Below are positions 1-4,959 of a stretch of 5,608 bases of DNA, in pieces. Origin of the DNA: Candidatus Thiothrix singaporensis (GTDB lineage Bacteria; Pseudomonadota; Gammaproteobacteria; Thiotrichales; Thiotrichaceae); contig CP059265.1 in assembly GCA_013693955.1 (NCBI GenBank), positions 1,807,252 through 1,812,859 of the forward strand, read 5' to 3'. Position numbers and translations under genes: made by a program. Under the pieces are notes generated by a model. It was not told where the DNA came from. It made no database searches and saw only the letters and a list, made by a program, of their open reading frames with translations. Position 1 is the stretch's first letter; each line of letters starts with the position of its first letter.

Positions 1-91
1 CCAGTTGGTCATCGCTGCTCCCGCAGCCACTGGATGCACATCCCCCAGCTTCCGGGGTGGTTTGGCTTTGCCCTAAAACAGTTAGTTCCAT
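1..91 (-). CDS. nifB: NifB, nitrogenase FeMo-cofactor biosynthesis protein (N-terminus only, partial)
   Basis: This is the first 30 codons of a leftward gene that runs off the window. The peptide begins MELTVLGQSQ and continues into a Gly/Ser/Cys-rich stretch with GGCASSGCGSSDDQL. That short N-terminal extension, with the MEL-VLG opening and Cys/Ser-rich run, is what I recall of proteobacterial NifB proteins ahead of their radical-SAM domain. NifB makes the NifB-co iron-sulfur core used to build the nitrogenase cofactor in the cytoplasm. A GGAG ribosome site lies 7 bases before the ATG. The identification does not rest on the peptide alone: a sigma-54 promoter and two TGT-N10-ACA sites sit upstream at the spacing expected for a NifA-controlled gene. 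The radical-SAM CxxxCxxC motif lies outside the window, so the product cannot be confirmed directly. Confidence 0.82.
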   Translation of the reverse strand, partial: MELTVLGQSQTTPEAGGCASSGCGSSDDQL

Positions 92-139
92 GCGTGTTCT
101 CCGTGACGAAATGGTTTCGTGTGGGTTTTGGAAGGCTGT

Positions 140-155
140 TTCAAGTTGCGTGCCA
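140..155 (-). promoter_or_regulatory. Sigma-54 (-24/-12) promoter of nifB
   Basis: Read on the minus strand the site is TGGCACGCAACTTGAA. The -24 half TGGCACG is a perfect match to the RpoN consensus. The -12 half is TTGAA where TTGCA/T is usual, so the invariant GC is GA here. GG and GA are separated by the canonical 10 bases. Predicted transcription starts near 128-130, giving a leader of about 38 bases before the nifB ATG. Sigma-54 RNA polymerase needs an activator, and NifA-type sites are present upstream. Confidence 0.75.
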
Positions 156-207
156 ACTGGGTGATTTTTGAGTTTACCTCTTATTTTTCAAAATGATGTA
201 GTGATTT

Positions 208-223
208 TGTTGGTTGTGCTACA
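208..223. promoter_or_regulatory. NifA upstream activator site, proximal (TGT-N10-ACA)
   Basis: TGT at 208-210 and ACA at 221-223 are separated by exactly 10 bases, the consensus NifA binding site. Its centre is about 87 bases upstream of the predicted nifB start of transcription, inside the usual range for NifA enhancer sites. The DNA between it and the -24 element is AT-rich, as expected for a bendable or IHF-assisted loop, but I do not see a convincing IHF consensus. Confidence 0.7.
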
Positions 224-255
224 AACGGTTTTGATGGGGAATGTCGGAAATGTGA

Positions 256-271
256 TGTAGGGAAGATGACA
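256..271. promoter_or_regulatory. NifA upstream activator site, distal (TGT-N10-ACA)
   Basis: TGT at 256-258 and ACA at 269-271 form a second perfect TGT-N10-ACA. Its centre is 48 bases from the proximal site and about 135 bases upstream of the predicted nifB transcription start. Paired activator sites are known for strong nif promoters. One such site could arise by chance in AT-rich DNA; two perfect ones upstream of a sigma-54 element are much less likely to. Confidence 0.62.
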
Positions 272-448
272 GGGCAATACTCTTTTATTGAGAGCTTGAT
301 GTTATTAACAATCCAATGAGCTGGTCTACCATAATCATTTTTCAGGGGTATCAGCCAAGTTGTAGTAAAGAATAAAAAATCGACATGATTGGTAGGTTCC
401 TAGCAGACAGTTTTTCCAAGTTCGTTAGCTGTTTTTCTATATATTAGC
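272..448. other. AT-rich intergenic DNA, no gene seen
   Basis: No reading frame with a credible start and ribosome site was found here on either strand. The only local structure noted is the short perfect palindrome TGTTATTAACA at 300-310 and a run of weak -10-like AT words, including TATATT at 440-445 without a good -35. It separates the nifB control region from the toxin-antitoxin operon, so promoters for that operon probably lie at its right end. Confidence 0.5.
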
Positions 449-467
449 TTGAGTTTATCGGAAAGAG

Positions 468-493
468 GTTATGCTACACTTTGTGTACATAAC
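468..493. promoter_or_regulatory. Inverted repeat, likely operator of the toxin-antitoxin operon
   Basis: Two 11-base arms, GTTATG plus TACAC on the left and GTGTA plus CATAAC on the right, pair perfectly around a central TTT, with one extra C at 474 in the left arm. The repeat covers a -10-like TATGCT (470-475) and ends 5 bases before the ribosome site of the antitoxin gene. Many type II antitoxins repress their own operon through such a palindrome; that role is inferred here from position and symmetry. Confidence 0.55.
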
Positions 494-512
494 TCCTCAG
501 GGACATACCAAC

Positions 513-845
513 ATGCAGACTGTCGAAGTCTTTTCTGCCCGCGATTTGCGCAACCGTTCCGGCGAGTTGATCAAACATGCCGAACAGGGTCATATGACTG
601 TTATTACCAAGCACGGTAAACCTTCCATGCTGACGATTCCTTTTGACGAAAACCTGCTGCGTCACGGTGTACAGCGGACAATGGCGTTGTATTTCGTACA
701 ATCCCGCCAGATGACGCTTACTCAGGCTGCCCGTTTCGCCGGTCTTGACCTGGAAGAGTTTATCGAGTTGCTGGGAGCAAACGGCATAGATGCAGTGGAT
801 TACCCGCCCGAAGAACTGGAAACGGAGTTGGAGCACGCCCTTTGA
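513..845 (+). CDS. Antitoxin: Phd-like N-terminus joined to a UPF0175 domain
   Basis: A 110-residue protein, probably the antitoxin of a type II module with the overlapping DUF3368 gene. Residues about 1-45 resemble the Phd/YefM DNA-binding fold (VFSARDLRNRSGELIK, then ITKHGKPSMLTIP). Residues about 55-107 match UPF0175, with the helix TLTQAARFAGLDLEEFIELL followed by YPPEELETELE. UPF0175 proteins are typically paired with DUF3368 toxins. The ATG at 513 is preferred because AGGGA lies 9 bases upstream and Phd-type proteins start just before the VxVFSARDLR segment. An in-frame ATG at 471 would place the start inside the operator palindrome, with its purine-rich stretch only 2 bases away. By analogy the N-terminal part binds the operator and the C-terminal part neutralises the toxin. 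Confidence 0.8.
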   Translation: MQTVEVFSARDLRNRSGELIKHAEQGHMTVITKHGKPSMLTIPFDENLLRHGVQRTMALYFVQSRQMTLTQAARFAGLDLEEFIELLGANGIDAVDYPPEELETELEHAL

Positions 846-1342
846 GCGGCATTGTCATTGCTGACTCCAGCCCGTTGATTGGTTTGGCACGTATCGGTCA
901 GCTTGAGTTACTGCACTTGTTGTATACGGAAATCTGGATTCCTCCTGCTGTCCACACTGAACTGAAACCTGATGCCCAACGTCCAGGTAGCCAAAAGCTG
1001 AAAGCAGCTTTGGAAGCTAATTGGTTGCATGTCGCCAGTAGTGATCAGTTTTCTGCTGAAACCTGTGCAGAGTTACTCCAGTCATTGGATTTGGGCGAGT
1101 CGGAAGCTATTGCACTGGCAGAAGCCATGAATGCTCGTTTCTTGTTGATTGATGAACGCAAGGGCAGGATGGTGGCGACTCGGCGTGGTTTGCCTATTGC
1201 AGGCATTGGTTCAGTTTTACTGGCAGCCAAACATCATGGACACATCCAGAGTATTGCAGTTGAATTAGCGGCTCTGAAAAAGGCTGGTTATCGATTGTCG
1301 GATGTGTTGGTCAGAAAACTACTTGAATTGGCGGGAGAGTGA
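842..1342 (+). CDS. DUF3368 family PIN-like toxin
   Basis: A 166-residue DUF3368 protein, related to PIN-domain ribonucleases of the VapC type, and the likely toxin of this pair. Acidic residues typical of the fold are visible: Asp in IADSSPLIGLARIG near residue 8, Glu in VHTEL near 40, Glu-Ser-Glu in LDLGESEAIALAEA near 87, and Asp-Glu in FLLIDERKGR near 104. Metal-dependent RNA cleavage is inferred from PIN homologues; many DUF3368 proteins have no measured activity. The start is TTG at 842, overlapping the antitoxin stop (TGA 843-845), so translation is probably coupled and kept low relative to the antitoxin. Full length, no disruption seen. Its stop is 5 bases from the convergent end of xisI. 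Confidence 0.82.
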   Translation: MSGIVIADSSPLIGLARIGQLELLHLLYTEIWIPPAVHTELKPDAQRPGSQKLKAALEANWLHVASSDQFSAETCAELLQSLDLGESEAIALAEAMNARFLLIDERKGRMVATRRGLPIAGIGSVLLAAKHHGHIQSIAVELAALKKAGYRLSDVLVRKLLELAGE

Positions 1343-1347
1343 AATGC

Positions 1348-1683
1348 TCAAGCCACCGCCAACCCCGTATATTTCCGCTCGCTGGGATGTCGAAATCCCA
1401 GCACGATATGCTCTTTCGGCACACCAGCTTCCAGTAACTCGGTGGCAACGCCTTCTTCCGTGCCGTCATACTGAATCCAGATTTTGCCATCGATCAAACG
1501 GATATGGACAATCGCGCCATGTAGGTAGTCATCCCCATCCCAGCCTGCCTGCAACAGGGCGTAGTTGGCATGTTCGTCATCAAAGCTGACAGTGGTTTCG
1601 ATGTCGCCATACACTGGTTTGTATCGGGTGTACTCCAGCAGGATGCGCTTGATCAGCGCCGGGTAGTCTAATTGGGTAGCCAT
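1348..1683 (-). CDS. xisI: XisI, fdxN element excision controlling factor family
   Basis: A 111-residue XisI-family protein of normal family length. The family signature is clear in the C-terminal half: HGAIVHIRLIDGKIWIQYD, then GTEEGVATELLEAGVPKEHIVLGF and a closing KYTGLAVA. In Anabaena, XisI acts with XisH and the recombinase XisF in the developmental excision of the fdxN element; most homologues occur where no such element is known, and the biochemical role is unsettled. The start is supported by a strong AGGAGGT (1693-1699, minus strand) located inside the end of xisH, 9 bases before the ATG. It overlaps xisH by 16 bases, so the two are co-transcribed and probably translated in fixed proportion. 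The very end of the gene contains a perfect hairpin (1381-1402). Confidence 0.92.
   Translation of the reverse strand: MATQLDYPALIKRILLEYTRYKPVYGDIETTVSFDDEHANYALLQAGWDGDDYLHGAIVHIRLIDGKIWIQYDGTEEGVATELLEAGVPKEHIVLGFRHPSERKYTGLAVA
1381..1402. repeat. Perfect 8-bp hairpin within the xisI 3' end
   Basis: GCTGGGAT at 1381-1388 and ATCCCAGC at 1395-1402 are exact complements around a 6-base loop. It lies 39 bases past the DUF3368 stop and within the last codons of xisI. It has no following T-run on either strand, so it is not a textbook intrinsic terminator, though it could stabilise or block transcripts at this convergent junction. It may also be a by-product of the coding sequence (VLGFRHPS). 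Confidence 0.45.
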
Positions 1684-2087
1684 TGGGTGATAACCTCCTG
1701 TTCTGCATCAAATATCAGAATACGCACAGACCCCGTATCCAGCAATAATTGGCCTAATTCCACCTCAAAAACTTCGCGGGCAACGCGGGTCGTGACCGCG
1801 AGATACAGGATGCGCTCCGGTTCCTTCACTTCCAGAATCCGCCGGTAAAGCGTGTATTGACCCAGCGCTTGTTCCAAGTCCTTGATAACAGATATACCTG
1901 TGAAGCTCTTGATTTCGACAACGATTTTGGTCTGTTCTTTCTCAGCACTGAGCAATGTTTCTGCACCAAGATCTGCAAACATGCGCTTCTTGCCCATTGT
2001 CAGCGGGAACGGATCATGGGTGATGATCCAGCCATCCTTTTCCAGCGCTCGTTTGACTTGGCTGTGGTAAACGTCCAGACGCGGCAT
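1668..2087 (-). CDS. xisH: XisH, fdxN element excision controlling factor family (PD-(D/E)XK fold)
   Basis: A 139-residue XisH protein of family-typical length. It opens MPRLDVYHSQVKRALEKDGW, and carries a PD-(D/E)XK-like nuclease core: Asp39 in MFADLGAE, Glu58-x-Lys60 in IVVEIKSF, and Gln73/Gln77 in the helix LEQALGQY. The rest, including ILYLAVTTRVAREVF and ILIFDAEQEVITQWLPN, matches the family. XisH is required with XisI for fdxN element excision in Anabaena; a nuclease or DNA-binding role is inferred from the fold. The ATG is preceded by AGGAGC at good spacing. It lies 12 bases after the stop of a small ORF, and xisI overlaps its 3' end. Nothing looks disrupted. No XisF-like serine recombinase gene is in the window. 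Confidence 0.92.
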   Translation of the reverse strand: MPRLDVYHSQVKRALEKDGWIITHDPFPLTMGKKRMFADLGAETLLSAEKEQTKIVVEIKSFTGISVIKDLEQALGQYTLYRRILEVKEPERILYLAVTTRVAREVFEVELGQLLLDTGSVRILIFDAEQEVITQWLPN

Positions 2088-2099
2088 CTTTGCTCCTGA

Positions 2100-2311
2100 T
2101 CAGCCGGTTTGGCTGGGATTATTGGAAACAGGGAACTCTCCAGGCACAGTATCTTTCCATGCGTCTTGAGCTGCTTCGGGGATGTCGCTTAGATTAATTT
2201 CTTTATCCGGTTTGTTTGCCAATGTCTTAAGCATCTCAATCTGCTGCACGGAAAGTTGCCGGGGTAACTGTCTGGTGGTGTTTCCGGTAATAGACGTACA
2301 GAAATTGTCAT
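2100..2311 (-). pseudogene. Small BrnA-like N-terminal ORF upstream of xisH, probably one base missing
   Basis: A short reading frame ends 12 bases before xisH and carries QQIEMLKTLANKPDKEINL followed by SDIPEAAQDAWKDTV. The KxLANxPDxEINxSDIPE pattern resembles the N-terminal segment of BrnA/CopG-type antitoxins, but the ribbon-helix-helix part that normally follows is absent and the protein ends GEFPVSNNPSQTG. Within this frame only GTG at 2249 or ATG at 2234 could start it, neither with a good ribosome site. A better-looking start, ATG at 2311 (MTISVRLLPETPP), is in another frame and joins if one base is added near 2272-2279, giving about 70 residues. It is co-directional with xisHI and could be a third member of that unit, or an antitoxin stump. 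Confidence 0.42.
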
Positions 2312-2446
2312 GATTTTCGTGCCGTGAAGAAAACGATAAGGAAAAGTTTAGCCGTAAAATCCTCTGGTGAGAACGACAGCTTGTTTATTCAGCGGCGGCA
2401 ACTATCAAAGCCTGACCGACGATGTACTGAAAGGATATATTTGTCA
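2309..2446 (+). pseudogene. Decayed BrnA/CopG-type antitoxin fragment
   Basis: This stretch is a degraded relative of the antitoxin gene at 4960-5207. Both copies share ATAAGGAAAAG (2337 and 5015) and TATCAAAGCCTGA (2403 and 5092), in the same order. The piece GGNYQSLTDDVLKGYI in one frame matches GGNYQSLINDALK-YI of the other copy, while HDFRAVKK near the beginning recalls its YDF opening. The two conserved words are 65 bases apart here and 75 in the other copy, and the pieces fall in different frames with a stop between, so no complete protein can be made. Similarity fades after 2446, next to the cytochrome c' stop codon. Confidence 0.65.
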
Positions 2447-2454
2447 CAACCACC

Positions 2455-2934
2455 TTACAACAAGCCGCCCACGCTCCGAAAATCGTGGTGGCAGGCAGAG
2501 CAACTTTCCTCCACCTGATCGTAGGCAGGCCGGATTCGGGCAAGATCCCCGCTTTGGGCGACCTCAGCCAATTGACCCGCCGCCGTCATGAATTTTTCTT
2601 GGGCTTGCTTGAACGCTTCCGGCTGTTGCCAGACAGCAGGCAGGGCGCGGCTAGGGGAGTAATCGCTGCCCGGAGGAAAATGCTCCCACGGCTGGGGGCT
2701 TAAGGCCTTGAGTTGTTGCGCATACTCCAGAAATTCCTGAGGGGAAAACGGCTCCTTGTCCTGCACCATCAGCGTCATTGCCCTAAAGTTACGGAGGGAT
2801 TCCCTGAAAATGTGCTCGCGCTTGGTGACCGGCTGCCCGGGATGGGTGTCCTTCTCCTGGCAAGCGCTGAATAAGGTCATACATACAATCGCCAATAATG
2901 GGATCAGGAATACGTGCTGTCTGTGATCAATCAT
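2455..2934 (-). CDS. Cytochrome c' family lipoprotein (cytochrome c556-like)
   Basis: A 159-residue protein with an N-terminal signal (basic start, hydrophobic VFLIPLLAIVCMTLF) ending in the lipobox-like FSAC, Cys25, so it is probably a lipid-anchored periplasmic protein. The mature part follows the cytochrome c' four-helix plan: REHIFRESLRNFRAM, then a Pro-Trp segment QPWEHFPPGSDYS, AVWQQPEAFKQAQEKF, and a single C-terminal haem site CSACHHDF (Cys145, Cys148, His149). Such proteins bind haem and often NO or CO; electron transfer or gas binding here is inferred. The start at 2934 (MIDHRQHVF) has GGCGGA close upstream and gives a normal signal peptide. An upstream in-frame ATG at 2946 would add four residues, and the longest frame from 3012 adds a poor leader. 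It is divergent from the gene at 3095. Confidence 0.82.
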   Translation of the reverse strand: MIDHRQHVFLIPLLAIVCMTLFSACQEKDTHPGQPVTKREHIFRESLRNFRAMTLMVQDKEPFSPQEFLEYAQQLKALSPQPWEHFPPGSDYSPSRALPAVWQQPEAFKQAQEKFMTAAGQLAEVAQSGDLARIRPAYDQVEESCSACHHDFRSVGGLL

Positions 2935-2993
2935 ACTGTCCGCCATGGGTTGGTTGGTTCCGCACCTGGGTTGCGCTGCGGTGAAGGGCAGGC

Positions 2994-2999
2994 ATTCTA
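2994..2999 (-). promoter_or_regulatory. Possible extended -10 promoter for the cytochrome c' gene
   Basis: On the minus strand TGT precedes TAGAAT, an extended -10 (TGnTATAAT) with five of six bases in the hexamer. The -35 position 17 bases upstream is poor (ATGGCG), which extended -10 promoters tolerate. The start would lie about 55 bases before the chosen ATG at 2934 and after the alternative ATG at 3012, which supports the shorter protein. Confidence 0.35.
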
Positions 3000-3029
3000 A
3001 CAGGAGCCGCATCCAGCGCCATCATCCCC

Positions 3030-3060
3030 TTGACCCGTCTACGGCTTCACACTTTAGCCT
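3030..3060 (+). promoter_or_regulatory. Possible promoter/operator of the stand-alone domain and merR genes
   Basis: TTGACC at 3030-3035 is a fair -35. A -10 is weak: TTTAGC at 17-base spacing or TAGCCT at 19-base spacing. The palindrome CCGT-CT-ACGG at 3035-3044 lies between the elements. MerR regulators bind palindromes within an over-long (19-base) spacer, so self-control is possible, but the -10 is too poor to be confident. Confidence 0.28.
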
Positions 3061-3094
3061 TACCCCTGTCCCCATCAACAACAGGAGAACCTCA

Positions 3095-3283
3095 ATGCAA
3101 AACAGCACGCTGAACAAAACCCAATGGGTGGAGCTTTTCCGCGCCACCGGTCTGGATGAAGCCGCCATGCGCCAGTGGCATCGCCTGTTTGAGCAACGTC
3201 ACCCGGCACAGCACCAGGCGTTCCTGGAATGGCTGCAAATCCCGGCGGAAGAGACGGCGCAAATCCGTCAGGCTTCCCGCTGA
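3095..3283 (+). CDS. Small protein equal to the C-terminal domain of the neighbouring MerR regulator
   Basis: A 62-residue protein with AGGAGA 6 bases before the ATG. After a short lead it consists of one domain: QWVELFRATGLDEAAMRQWH, then RLFEQRHPAQHQAFLEWLQI and QIRQASR. The same domain ends the MerR protein encoded 15 bases downstream; over 56 aligned residues about 33 are identical (WVE, GLDEA-MR-WH, FEQ, HQ-FLE). I recognise the domain as a tail of some MerR-family regulators but know no established function; it may bind a ligand or form the dimer/effector interface. Being co-directional and adjacent, the two are probably one operon. It could act as a separate sensor subunit, modulate the regulator by hetero-oligomer formation, or be a duplication remnant. 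No signal peptide or membrane segment. Confidence 0.75.
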   Translation: MQNSTLNKTQWVELFRATGLDEAAMRQWHRLFEQRHPAQHQAFLEWLQIPAEETAQIRQASR

Positions 3284-3298
3284 CAACGGGGTCAGCGG

Positions 3299-3824
3299 AT
3301 GTACACCATCAGCCAGCTGGCAAAACGTTTCGGCCTGTCGCGCAGCGCCTGCTCCACTACGACGCGATTGGCCTGCTGCCTGCCTCCACGCGCAGCGCCA
3401 GCGGCTACCGTCTGTATACGGAGCAGGCCGTGCAGCGCATGACGCAAATCCAGGCTTACCGTGACGCCGGTTTGCCGCTGGCGGACATCCGCACCCTGTT
3501 GGCTTCCGGCACGGACGAACCTGCCGCCGTGCTGGAACGCCACCTTCAGGCGCTCAACCGCGAAATCAGCCGGATGCGCCAGCAACAGCAGGTGATTGTG
3601 CGCCTGCTTGGCTCCGCTTCCGCCCTGCGCGGCAGCCGCGCCATGAGCAAGGAGCGCTGGGTGGAAATGCTGCGCGCCGCCGGGCTGGACGAGGCGGGCA
3701 TGCGAACATGGCACCGCGAATTCGAACAACATTCCCCGAAGCCCACCAGGATTTTCTGGAATCGCTGGGCATTGGCGACGCGGAAATTGCGCTGATCCGT
3801 GAGCATTCCCGCCAATCCGGCTGA
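3299..3824 (+). pseudogene. MerR-family transcriptional regulator, reading frame broken twice
   Basis: The protein starts MYTISQLAKRFGLSRSA (helix-turn-helix; GGGG 7 bases before the ATG at 3299). It continues in the next frame with LLHYDAIGLLPASTRSASGY and RLYTEQAVQRMTQIQAYRDA, the MerR wing and second HTH, then AGLPLADIRTLLAS, a long coiled-coil-like helix rich in Gln and Arg (HLQALNREISRMRQQQQ), and a C-terminal domain shared with the preceding gene (GLDEAGMRTWHREFEQ, then HQDFLESLGI and EIALIREHSRQSG). One base is missing near 3347-3349 and another near 3732-3737; adding one at each gives an uninterrupted protein of about 175 residues. No Cys pattern typical of metal-sensing MerR proteins is seen, so the effector is unknown. 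It converges on ppk2, whose stop is 14 bases away. Confidence 0.8.
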
Positions 3825-3838
3825 CCCCGCCGCCGCAC

Positions 3839-4764
3839 TCAATAAATCTTCGGCACGTACAGTTCGTCCGGCAAGGTGCGGCGCTCGTAATTGGGGTTGA
3901 ACACCCGCTCAGGCAGGGCAATTTTCTCGGTGGAGGTGTCCTCATACGGAATCTGCGACAGGATATGCTCAATGCAGTTGAGGCGCTCGCGCTTCTTGTC
4001 GTTGCCTTCGACGATGTACCAGGGCGCTTCCGGAATATTGGTGCGCTCGAACATCTCCTCCTTGGCCTTGGTGTACTGTTCCCAACGGACGCGGGACTGC
4101 AAATCCATCGGGCTGAGTTTCCACTGCTTCATCGGGTCGTGGATGCGGATAGGAACCGCAGCTGCTGCTCCTCATCCGTGATCGAGAACCAGTATTTCAG
4201 CAGGATGATACCGGAACGCACCAGCATGCGTTCGAATTCCGGCACGTCCTGAAAGAACTGCTCAACCTGGTCATCGCTGGCGAAGCCCATCACCCGCTCG
4301 ACCCCGGCGCGGTTGTACCAGGAACGGTCAAACAGGACGATCTCACCGCCGGAAGGCAGATGCGGCACGTAGCGCTGGAAATACCACTGGGTCAACTCGC
4401 GGTCGCTCGGCTTTTGCAGCGCCACCACCCGGGCGACGCGCGGGTTCAAACGCTGGGTGATGCGCTTGATGACGCCGCCCTTGCCAGCGGCGTCACGCCC
4501 TTCGCAAATGATCAGCACCTTGGCTTTGGTCTGCTCCACCCAGTACTGCAACTTGATCAGCTCGGACTGGAGGCGCAGCAGGTTGCTGTAATAGACGCGG
4601 TTATCCAGCATGTCCGGGTGCTGGCGCTTGTAAAGCTTGCGGATTTCCTGACTGAGCATCGGTTCGTTGAATTCCATTTCAAACAGGTCATCCAGGGTGT
4701 CATCCAGTTCCGCTTGTAGCCAATCGTGGCTTTGGTCTTGCTCCATGTTGTTGTCGTAGTCCAT
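3839..4764 (-). pseudogene. ppk2: PPK2, polyphosphate:nucleotide phosphotransferase (one frameshift)
   Basis: A class I-like polyphosphate kinase 2, which transfers phosphate between polyphosphate and nucleotides in the cytoplasm. Restored length is about 308 residues, normal for single-domain PPK2. Visible landmarks: Walker A ICEGRDAAGKGGVIKR near residue 85, ALQKPSDRELTQWYFQRYVP, Walker B EIVLFDRSWYNRAGVE, and after the break MKQWKLSPMDLQSRVRWEQY, EAPWYIVEGNDKKRERLNC. The first frame runs 4764-4129 and stops right after LRFLSASTTR; the second resumes with RIHDPMKQW. A single missing base at about 4147-4148 (two G where three are expected on the plus strand) explains it. GAGGAA lies 4 bases before the ATG, and a good promoter lies 34 bases upstream. 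The nucleotide preference (ADP or GDP) cannot be read from this sequence with certainty. Confidence 0.9.
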
Positions 4765-4797
4765 TCGCTTCCTCGTATTTTCAAGAGTTGGGAAATA

Positions 4798-4826
4798 AAA
4801 ATATCCCGGCCAACAGAGAATGTTAA
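4798..4826 (-). promoter_or_regulatory. Sigma-70-type promoter of ppk2
   Basis: On the minus strand TTAACA (4821-4826, five of six to TTGACA) is followed after exactly 17 bases by TATTTT (4798-4803, four of six). Transcription would begin near 4791, giving a leader of about 27 bases that contains the GAGGAA ribosome site. Nothing in it suggests a riboswitch. Confidence 0.55.
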
Positions 4827-4869
4827 TCCATTTTCATGACAGTGTTATGTTGGGCGACAAGAATAGGCG

Positions 4870-4898
4870 TTGACTCTTGGCCTGTCTGTATGTACAAG
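4870..4898 (+). promoter_or_regulatory. Promoter of the BrnA-type antitoxin gene
   Basis: TTGACT (4870-4875) and TACAAG (4893-4898) are 17 bases apart, with five and four matches to the consensus hexamers. The -10 overlaps dyad symmetry: CTTGGC at 4876-4881 pairs with GCCAAG at 4900-4905, and TGTAC at 4891-4895 pairs with GTACA at 4905-4909. Such symmetry on top of the -10 fits autorepression by the ribbon-helix-helix antitoxin, which is inferred. Confidence 0.45.
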
Positions 4899-4959
4899 AG
4901 CCAAGTACAGGGAAAATTTTATTTTGATCAGATCAACGAAAACAATTGGCAGGTAACGC

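Noticed and set aside
300..310. Palindrome TGTTATTAACA as an operator
   Set aside because: It is short and AT-rich, isolated from any promoter that I could place, and such words are common by chance in this stretch.
471..512. Extending the antitoxin to the ATG at 471 (14 extra residues)
   Set aside because: The start would fall inside the 468-493 palindrome, its purine-rich stretch is only 2 bases away, and ATG 513 has AGGGA at normal spacing and fits the usual Phd-type N-terminus.
2935..3012. Longer cytochrome c' N-terminus from the ATG at 3012
   Set aside because: It adds a Cys/Pro-rich leader before an otherwise normal lipoprotein signal and begins upstream of the likely promoter at 2994-2999.
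2945..3094. Upstream extension of the 62-residue gene to an ATG at 2945
   Set aside because: The added 50 residues have no recognisable pattern, and the ATG at 3095 has a strong AGGAGA ribosome site and matches the shared domain.
3292..3972. Long open frame on the minus strand across merR
   Set aside because: It is antisense to a clearly recognisable MerR protein, runs into ppk2, and shows Ala/Arg/His-rich composition typical of a GC-rich shadow frame.
4360..4719. Plus-strand open frame antisense to ppk2
   Set aside because: It mirrors the highly conserved Walker A/B region of PPK2 and shows no family of its own.
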